8,944 nucleotides of DNA from an uncultured Ruminococcus sp. (GTDB taxonomy: Bacteria; Bacillota; Clostridia; Oscillospirales; CAG-272): NCBI GenBank assembly GCA_905202255.1, contig CAJKRH010000062.1:1-8944 (forward strand). Direction: 5' to 3'. Position 1 is the first letter of the stretch; the number at the start of each line of letters is the position of its first letter. Under the pieces are notes generated by a model. The model did no database searches. It saw only the letters and a program-made list of their open reading frames with translations, and was not told the DNA's origin. Below, piece after piece: positions 1-6,500 of the stretch. The translations under genes and the position numbers were made by a program.

Positions 1-151
1 GGGCGCCGACCCCTACACGCTTAATAATTTCTGAAAGAATCCGTTTTCTGCCCTTGACACATACCGTCACAAAATACGCTCCTGTCGAGCTGTAATCGTA
101 GCTTTCCAAGCGATTGCTTTTCCTCTTCGGCAATTCTTCACCGCTTATCAT
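1..151 (-). CDS. IS200/RAYT-like Y1 transposase, N-terminal part (runs off window)
   Basis: About 50 residues are visible, starting M-I-S-G-E-E-L-P-K-R-K and continuing through 'LESYDYSSTGAYFVTVCVKG' and 'RKRILSEI'. This is the typical opening of the REP-associated tyrosine transposases and IS200-like (COG1943, Y1_Tnp) single-strand DNA transposases of Firmicutes: a basic 'PKRKS.RL..YDYS..GAYFVT.C' block that forms the first strand of the fold. The HUH motif and the catalytic tyrosine lie beyond base 1, so activity cannot be judged. The start is the ATG at 151-149. Its ribosome binding site GGAG (160-157) overlaps the last codons and TGA stop (156-154) of the beta-helix gene, leaving 2 bases between the genes. 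That tight spacing suggests translational coupling, which is unusual for a transposase-like gene. No terminal repeat or REP-like hairpin is visible on this side. The family call rests on remembered family similarity. Confidence 0.8.
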   Translation of the reverse strand, partial: MISGEELPKRKSNRLESYDYSSTGAYFVTVCVKGRKRILSEIIKRVGVGA

Positions 152-153
152 CT

Positions 154-1515
154 TCACTCCGCGTCATCGACGGCGATATCGGACTTCACGATTTCGACAT
201 TTCCTTTCTTCCCGAAAGAGGCGCCGTCTCCCATATGCGAGCCCGTTATGCTCACCTCGGCGCGCCTGCCCTCGCCTGCACTGATGAAGCTTTTGCCCTC
301 AAAATGTGTGCCTGCCATGGATATTTCCACAGGCGGATATACTATTCCGGGTACTCCTCTGTTGCCGAAACGGATTGCGGCATTTTTCAGCTCGACATTT
401 ATAAGCTTTATCCCCGTTACGGGCGTTGTCGACCAGATGAGCCAGTCCACATCATTTTCCATCTCGACATTTTCTATCGTGATATTCTCCTGCACAGGCG
501 CATCGGCATAGGGATAATAGCTATGCGAATAATTGTCATTATCGAAATGAAACGAAAAAGCTATCGGTCTGTGCTTGCAAAGCTTTATATTTTTGAAATG
601 AATATTACGGCAACCGCAGTTGTAGCAGACATTTTCATCCTGAATCATCACCCAGTCTATGCCGTCGAGCGTCTCTTTCCCTGCGGCATGCGTCGGCTTC
701 GTTACCGATATATATTCCTTGCCGTCGGCAGGCATGAGCACGCGGTACATCCTGCCGCATGAAACTACCGTATCGGAATTGCGCACGGTCATGCCGCTCT
801 TCCAGTCGCACCATGCGCCGCCGAGCATGCGGACAAAATAGCCCGTTGTTTCCGGTTGATCAAGGTCGGAGCAATTTTCTATCAGACCGTTTTCTATCCA
901 GCCCATATGAGGGTTTGCCGTGGCATAATCGTTTGCATTGAGTGCTATCGGGTCATCATATGTGCGGAAATCGCCGTTGCGTATCACAAAATCCCGTCCC
1001 GTGCCGAAATGAACGGCATCCTTGCCGCCTTCTATTTTCAGGTTTTCAAGATATGCATTCTCAAATGTGCATATCTGTATGCAATAGCTATGTTTTCCCA
1101 AATCCATACATTCAAAATCGGTTATTTTCAGGTGCTTTATATAGAAAAATCCCACATGCGCATTCATGCCGACTATCCTGCTGTCATGAATATTGTCTAT
1201 GCCGTTTGTGATGAGATGCAAGCCCGAAATTTCAATATTTTCATCATATTTGCGGGCATATGCGCCGCGGTTCATTATGAAGCCCTCATCGTGGCAACCG
1301 TCGCCGAGCGCTGCTCTTCTCACAGCCGTTTCCTTTTCAAAGACAAGACTTGTATTGCTGCCGATGAGCACCATTCCGCTGACTTCGTAGACGCCTGCTA
1401 TATCGACTTTTATCTCGCCGCCGCAGTCAAGCGCCCTTTGCAGTGCTTCCCTGTTTTCTTCTGCCGAAGCGGACGGCAAAAAGCCGTAATCTCTCGCATA
1501 TACCGTTTTTCCCAT
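154..1515 (-). CDS. GH28-like / pectate lyase superfamily right-handed beta-helix protein
   Basis: A 453-residue protein. The N-terminus (residues 6-58) has the pattern of the pectate-lyase superfamily: a 'YGF.P' start, then 'NREALQRALDCGGEIKVDIA', 'GVYEVSGMVLIGSNTSLVF'. After it come repeated short strands such as 'NIEISGLHL', 'YLENLKIEG', 'FVIRNGDF', 'ENITIENVEM' and 'GIKLINVELKN', as in a right-handed parallel beta-helix. The segment 164-195 (GKDAVHFG..., then TYDDPIALNAND) aligns with the GH28 region that carries the catalytic acids: Asp166 would match the Asp of 'NTD' and Asp187-Asp188 the 'DD' pair. I cannot see the usual G-H-G or R-I-K motifs, so catalysis may be altered or the sequence may be a distant subfamily. 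No signal peptide or membrane segment is present, so it probably acts in the cytoplasm on imported oligosaccharides. Start: ATG 1515-1513 with GGAGG (1525-1521). The RAYT-like gene follows directly. Substrate (polygalacturonide or another uronide) is inferred. Confidence 0.8.
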   Translation of the reverse strand: MGKTVYARDYGFLPSASAEENREALQRALDCGGEIKVDIAGVYEVSGMVLIGSNTSLVFEKETAVRRAALGDGCHDEGFIMNRGAYARKYDENIEISGLHLITNGIDNIHDSRIVGMNAHVGFFYIKHLKITDFECMDLGKHSYCIQICTFENAYLENLKIEGGKDAVHFGTGRDFVIRNGDFRTYDDPIALNANDYATANPHMGWIENGLIENCSDLDQPETTGYFVRMLGGAWCDWKSGMTVRNSDTVVSCGRMYRVLMPADGKEYISVTKPTHAAGKETLDGIDWVMIQDENVCYNCGCRNIHFKNIKLCKHRPIAFSFHFDNDNYSHSYYPYADAPVQENITIENVEMENDVDWLIWSTTPVTGIKLINVELKNAAIRFGNRGVPGIVYPPVEISMAGTHFEGKSFISAGEGRRAEVSITGSHMGDGASFGKKGNVEIVKSDIAVDDAE

Positions 1516-1556
1516 GATAATCCTCCGATTTCAAATTATAAAAGCTATCACTAACA

Positions 1557-1585
1557 TTTATAATATATACTCAGGCTCTTGTCAA
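1557..1585 (-). promoter_or_regulatory. Sigma-A promoter of the beta-helix gene
   Basis: On the minus strand, TTGACA (1585-1580) is followed by a 17-base spacer and TATAAA (1562-1557). The -35 is perfect and the -10 matches 5 of 6. Transcription would start near 1550, giving a leader of about 35 bases before the ATG at 1515. Confidence 0.75.
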
Positions 1586-1637
1586 GTCCATTTTTTTAAA
1601 ACTTTCGCGTTTTTCGCAAATCGGGCTTTCGCCCGCA

Positions 1638-1654
1638 TTGTGCACAGTGCACAA
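1638..1654. promoter_or_regulatory. Perfect palindrome, candidate operator
   Basis: TTGTGCACAGTGCACAA is two 8-base half sites (TTGTGCAC / GTGCACAA) around a single central A, with no mismatch. It lies about 52 bases upstream of the -35 of the beta-helix gene and about 100 bases upstream of the -35 of the lipoprotein gene. That position suits an activator or a looping repressor better than simple steric block. The symmetry suggests a homodimeric helix-turn-helix regulator. The regulator's identity is unknown. As an RNA hairpin it would have a 1-base loop, so a DNA site is more likely. Confidence 0.5.
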
Positions 1655-1676
1655 CCGGATTTGTCGGTTTTGACAA

Positions 1677-1699
1677 GCAGAGATGCTCTGCCGTTTTTT
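1677..1699 (+). terminator. Hairpin plus T6, possible terminator or attenuator
   Basis: GCAGAG (1677-1682), loop ATG, CTCTGC (1686-1691), then CG and six T (1694-1699). The stem is perfect but only 6 pairs. It lies upstream of the lipoprotein promoter on the plus strand. It could stop plus-strand transcription entering from the left and so insulate that promoter. It is not in the leader of either gene as mapped. Confidence 0.35.
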
Positions 1700-1755
1700 C
1701 ACTTTGCTTTTTATATCGATTTTTTTGCTTTTATCACTGTGTTGGTTTTAAACGA

Positions 1756-1784
1756 TTGACTGAAACAATATAAAATTATAAAAT
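1756..1784 (+). promoter_or_regulatory. Sigma-A promoter of the solute-binding protein gene
   Basis: TTGACT (1756-1761), 17-base spacer, TAAAAT (1779-1784): 5 of 6 matches at both boxes, in an A/T-rich stretch. An alternative -10 TATAAA at 1777-1782 would give a 15-base spacer. The start would be near 1791, leaving about 40 bases of leader. The ribosome binding site AAGGAG lies at 1819-1824, 7 bases before the ATG. Confidence 0.65.
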
Positions 1785-1831
1785 ATATACGGAAATACTT
1801 ATTCCCAAAAAACAAATCAAGGAGAAAGCAA

Positions 1832-3433
1832 ATGAAAAAAATTATTTCCTTGCTTATTGCTCTGGCAATGATTCTCGGTATAGTTGCGCTTACCGCCTGC
1901 GGCGATAAAGAAACACCTACTACGCCCTCAACGGAATCCGCCTCAACAACAAGCTCAGGCAAATCAGAAAGTACAACATCATCTTCGAAAGCAACCGAAG
2001 GCACAACATCATCTTCCGCTACAGTTGACAGCACTACGGCTTCTTCCGACGAGGGCACGACAGCCTCTTCCGGCGAATCCACACTCTCCGGCAAAGAAAA
2101 GCATCCTGATTTCATGGATGTAAACTTCGGCGGCAGATCGTTTAATTTCATTGTTGCTCAAGGCACACAGCAGGACTGGGATATATACGAAATCACAGCC
2201 GAAGCTACGGGCAATGACAACATTGTCACGGAAGCGATTATCGAAAGAAACAGAACAGTCGAAAGTCTCTACAACTGCAAAATCACAAGCACAGGCTCGG
2301 CAAAGCCCGAGGATGTATGCAGTGCAGAGCTTCAGACAGGCACCTCGCAGTATGACTTCTGCATGCCCATGTCATGGAATGCAAAAGCAAAAAGTTGCTT
2401 CTATAACATAGCAAGCATGGATATTGACCTCACTCACAGCTGGTGGGATCAGAACTTCATCGACGGTTTCGGCATGACCATCGACGGCACAAAGAGACTT
2501 TATACTCTCTCCGGCAATTTCAACCTGCTCAATTATGACGCCACATGGGCACTCTTCTTCAATAAGGATGTCTATGACAAGGTTATCGCCAGTGGCAAAT
2601 CAAATATCAATATCTATGATGAGGCAAGAAAAGGCACATGGACAGTCGACAAGATGATTACCCTCATGGATGCCGCAAAGAGCGACACAAACGGTGACTC
2701 CAATATGTCTTTTGCCGACGGAGATGTTTTCGGTTGTGTTACCATTGCAAACTATCTCATGGCTACGGCTCTCTGGAAAGGCATGGGCGTAAGTGCCGTT
2801 ATCAAGGATGAAAACGATATGCCTATTTCCGTAAATTCCGAAAACAGCGACGCAAAATACATGTCTGCCGCTATTGACAAGGCTATATCCCTCTGGCACA
2901 ATGAAGGCTTCACGGCTCTCAGCCAGACAGATACACAGGCTGCTCTCTCCAATGGTCAGGCGCTCTTCGTTTCCGAATGCCTTGCTCTCGCAAAGCGTGT
3001 AACAGACGAGGATGCAAGATACTCCATCGTTCCCTTCCCGAAATATGACGAATCACAGGACAGCTATCATCAGTATGTATGCACGGTAGCTTACGGTCTC
3101 AAGGTTTCAGCCGCCGCAAAGAACCTCAAGGAAGCCGCAGACTTCCTTGAAGTATTCGGTTATCACTCTAAGATGATTCTCTATCCGCAGTATATCAACT
3201 ACTTCAAGACGCAGTGCTTCTGCGAGGATGAGGCAGGCGAAATGCTCGAGATAGTTCTGATGACCCGTGAATTCGACCTCGGTATCTTCGGTCAGTACGG
3301 TCTCTCCGGCAAGCTTGATTCTTATATCCAGTCCGGCAAGAATATGCTTTCCAAGGCGCTTGCAAGCACTTCCAGAACGCAGACTTCCGCTATAGAAGCA
3401 TATATAGTAAGCCTAAAGAATCTCAAGCACTGA
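1832..3433 (+). CDS. ABC transporter sugar-type solute-binding lipoprotein
   Basis: A 533-residue exported lipoprotein. Residues 1-23 form a lipoprotein signal: two Lys, a hydrophobic core and the lipobox L20-T21-A22-C23, with acylation expected at Cys23. Residues 24-88 are a low-complexity Ser/Thr-rich tether that would lift the domain off the membrane. The binding domain runs from about 95 to the end. It shows features of the family 1 extracellular solute-binding proteins of Clostridia: 'IIERNRTVESLYNCKI' (137-151), 'WWDQNF' (204-209), 'LFFNKDVYDK' (241-250), 'GTWTVDKMITLM' (268-279) and a C-terminal 'YIQSGKNMLSKAL' region. It would capture a sugar or oligosaccharide outside the cell and deliver it to an ABC permease. 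No permease or ATPase gene is present here, so it is an orphan in this window. It is divergent from a cytoplasmic GH28-like gene, which hints at a uronide-type ligand. Start: ATG at 1832 with AAGGAG 7 bases upstream. Confidence 0.87.
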   Translation: MKKIISLLIALAMILGIVALTACGDKETPTTPSTESASTTSSGKSESTTSSSKATEGTTSSSATVDSTTASSDEGTTASSGESTLSGKEKHPDFMDVNFGGRSFNFIVAQGTQQDWDIYEITAEATGNDNIVTEAIIERNRTVESLYNCKITSTGSAKPEDVCSAELQTGTSQYDFCMPMSWNAKAKSCFYNIASMDIDLTHSWWDQNFIDGFGMTIDGTKRLYTLSGNFNLLNYDATWALFFNKDVYDKVIASGKSNINIYDEARKGTWTVDKMITLMDAAKSDTNGDSNMSFADGDVFGCVTIANYLMATALWKGMGVSAVIKDENDMPISVNSENSDAKYMSAAIDKAISLWHNEGFTALSQTDTQAALSNGQALFVSECLALAKRVTDEDARYSIVPFPKYDESQDSYHQYVCTVAYGLKVSAAAKNLKEAADFLEVFGYHSKMILYPQYINYFKTQCFCEDEAGEMLEIVLMTREFDLGIFGQYGLSGKLDSYIQSGKNMLSKALASTSRTQTSAIEAYIVSLKNLKH

Positions 3434-3474
3434 TTTTAAAGCAATATCCGTTTTTTCATAGAATCTCTTTTCAA

Positions 3475-3510
3475 ATATATGGGGACGCGAAAGCGTCCTC
3501 ATATATTTTT
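3475..3510 (+). terminator. Rho-independent terminator of the lipoprotein gene
   Basis: A 14-pair stem: ATATATGGGGACGC (3475-3488), GAAA tetraloop (3489-3492), GCGTCCTCATATAT (3493-3506). It contains one G-U pair and ends in a T-run at 3506-3510. It begins 41 bases after the lipoprotein stop codon. The GAAA loop (GNRA class) adds stability. Confidence 0.88.
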
Positions 3511-3530
3511 GCGGTTTTGGAAATCGGCAT

Positions 3531-3562
3531 AAAAAAAGCGTCACTGCCGTGACGCTTTTTTT
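3531..3562. terminator. Bidirectional terminator between convergent genes
   Basis: Seven A, GCGTCAC (3538-3544), loop TGCC, GTGACGC (3549-3555), seven T (3556-3562). The whole element is a perfect 14-pair inverted repeat with a T-run on either strand. It ends the large minus-strand gene, whose stop is at 3585-3583, and backs up the lipoprotein terminator. Confidence 0.9.
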
Positions 3563-3582
3563 GTATTTGTATCTTTAAAATC

Positions 3583-6500
3583 TCATTTACCGAACCATAC
3601 ATTATAGCCCGCGATATACCGCCTTATCGCGACAAGGTCGAAAGCATCTACCTTGCCGTCGCAGTTGATATCGGCAGCAAGAAGATTTGAATCCGTCGAA
3701 TAACCGACGATGAGCTTGCGTATGAGAATCAGGTCAATAACATCTATTTTACCGTCTCCGTCGAGATCGGCAAACTTTACATGCGGGCATCCGCACTCCG
3801 TGCATTTGGAATCCTCGCCGAAAGTATGCGCTGTCTTTGCGCTTTCATAGCCGCAAGCGCAATCTTTCCAGTGCTCATCCTCACCGAATCTCTGCTTTGT
3901 AAAATCGTGCTCTGTCTTATCCTTTATATAGCCGCAGTAGCATTCGAGCCAGTGAGAGGTCTCATCATGCTTGTATTCAAACTCGTGCGGTGCATCCTCG
4001 ACATTCTCATGAGGAACCTTTTCGCCGAGCCATTCTATCATCTCATTAAGGTCGTCAAATACGCGCGTCTTTGTTCCCGCCTTGCCTATATTGTGAAGAG
4101 TCAGCAGGAGATTTCCGTATTTGTCCTCGAGATTTACGCCTATTGTGGTATAGTTGCTGTAGTTCCATATGCCGCTCGCATTTTTGCTGAGTGCAAATGT
4201 ATTTATCCATGCGGAATTGAGTCCCGTGTATTTGATATCGCTGTTATAGGAGAGATAAGGAACATATGTCGCATATTTTATATCCGTACCCGTGCAGGCG
4301 ATACATCTTCTCCACATGCGCCCGTCCTGAGTGAGATATACAGCCACTTTTTCAAGCTTGGCATCATTATTATGGTCGAGCAGTACGCCGTATTCATTGA
4401 TAAGCTCGGGACCGTAATTTGATTCGATATCGTTTATCTTGAAATACATGCCGTATTCAAGATGGCTGAGGTCATCGTTTACTATCTCGCTGATTGTCTT
4501 GCCGCATCTCAGGCATTTGCCGTCATAAAATTCATGACCGAGCGCCGGAACATCAAATTCTCCTTTTACACCGCAGGCAGTGCAGGTGCATTCCTTTTTG
4601 CCTGCTTCCGTGCAGGTGGGAGCGGTGATTTCAATGCCATCGTCCCAATTGTGACCTGCGGGAATGACTTCGCTCTCGGTATATCCGCAAGCCGTGCATA
4701 TACGGCGCTTTTCGCCATCCTCTGTGCAGGTCTTATCCTTTATCACCGCGTCTGCGAATGTATGTCCCGCAGAAACGACAGCCTCATATGAAGCGTCGCA
4801 GTCCTTGCAGGAATATTTCATTATACCGTCCTTTGTGCAGGTCTTTTCGGCAATAACGGTGCCGTCATCCCATTTGTGACCCGAAGGCTCGATATATCCG
4901 TCCTTATACGATGCGCCGCAGGAGCACGTATGAAGCGTATAGCCCATCGTTGTGCATGTCGGGTTGATTACTGTTTCTGTATATTCATGCTCGTGAACCA
5001 CAGGGAGCGTGTTGCCGCAGCGGTCACATACATTATCATCGCCGTAGTCATGACCGAGTGCGATTATAACATCGCGCTTCTCTGCACCGCAACCCTCGTT
5101 TGTGCAGATGTAACGTACATATCCGTCTTTATCGCATGTTGCAACGACTGTTTCCCGATATACGAAATTATGTGAGAATGCGGGAATCGCTTCTGTCTCA
5201 ACAGCTTCACCGCATACCGTGCAGGGGAGCTTCTTCATTCCTGCCGTCGTGCAGGTTGCTTCGCTTTCGGTAAACCATTCGCCCGCGATATGACCTTTAG
5301 CTTCGGTGAAGTTATCGCGATATGTGCCGCCGCATTCGGTGCAGGTATGCAGAGTGTAGCCCTCTTCCGTGCAGGCAGGAGCTATCACTTCGCCGTCATC
5401 ATATGTATGAGTGTGACCGCTTGCAAGCGATGCCGCATAGACTATCAGGTCATCATATACTCTCGTGGCATATGAATATGACGAGAAGTATGTCAGATAT
5501 TTATATGCATGCTCCCAAGTCAAACCGTTTAATATCACATAGCCTTTTCCGAGAGCATATTCGGCAAGAGTCGGATTGCCGTGGCTGTCCTGAAGAATAA
5601 TTCTTGCATCTGCGGGAAGATTTTTGAAATATGAATGGCTGCAATAGTTGTGATAAAGAATCTCATCCGTAAGTCCTTTTCCGTCTGTCAGAGCCGCTGT
5701 CACGACGGGATGGAGCTTATCGATGATATAGTTTCTTGAAGAATAATAGTTGCCCTTTGTGGCACCGCCCGGGAAAGCATAATCGATATTGCCGTTTGTC
5801 CAGCCGTTGTCGCAGGCACCGTAAAGCAGGACGCCGCCGCCCTGCACATAAGCATCAATCTTATCGCCCGCCGCTTTCAGATTGCCGTAAGTGGATGAAT
5901 ACTGGTCATCCGCAATCATGACTATACCGTAAGGCGTGAGGTCAAAGGAAGAAAGCGAAGATGAACTTATCGTATTCCAGCCTGCAATATAACCGTCGTC
6001 GACAAGTTTATTCAGCACTGTCAGATTTGTCGCGGTATCCCATGAATTGCGGTCCTGAATGATAAGAACATTCACACCCGCTTTCAGCTTCGGAACAGCT
6101 ATCTCATATGAGACTCCGCATTTTGCGCAGGTGTAACGGATAAGTCCCTCCTCTTCCGTGGTAGCCTGCTTTATAAGCTCAGAGGTATATTCATGCTGTC
6201 CCGCAGGAATCTCTTCTCTGTATGTTGCATCGCAAGAGGAACATTTGTAGAGCTTATATCCGTCCTCCGTGCAGGTTGCCGCATGCGTTTCGGAAAGCTG
6301 ATATTTGTGGTCGGCATATATATCTATCGTATATGAATCCGCACAGCGCACGCAGGTATATTTCATATATCCGCTTTCCGTGCAGGTTGCCGCCTTGGAT
6401 TCGCTGACCTTGTAGTCATGCCCGAGCGCGGGAATGTAAATATTCTCGCCGAGCGTCTCACCGCAGATTGTGCAGACCGTGTGTCCGACGCCGGAAGAAG

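Larger units (their letters stand above)
1516..1831. other. Divergent intergenic control region
   Basis: These 316 bases separate the minus-strand beta-helix gene from the plus-strand solute-binding protein gene. They hold one promoter for each gene, a perfect palindrome at 1638-1654, a short CGGGC-TTTC-GCCCG hairpin at 1622-1635 and a hairpin followed by T6 at 1677-1699. No credible coding frame is present. The arrangement is what a regulator of both genes would use, but no regulator gene is in the window. Confidence 0.6.

Noticed and set aside
856..1554. Plus-strand open frame of 232 codons opposite the beta-helix gene
   Set aside because: It lies antisense to a clear family protein, has no ribosome binding site and its product has no recognisable pattern.
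1670..1675. TTGACA as a plus-strand -35 box
   Set aside because: The expected -10 position falls in GTTTTT after the hairpin, with no usable -10 at 16-18 bases.
1711..2151. Minus-strand open frame of 146 codons with acidic Val/Glu/Asp repeats
   Set aside because: It is the reverse complement of the Ser/Thr-rich tether of the lipoprotein and crosses its promoter and start.
3781..4422. Plus-strand open frame of 213 codons
   Set aside because: It is antisense to the end of the large dockerin gene. The apparent hydrophobic segments are the complement of its codons.
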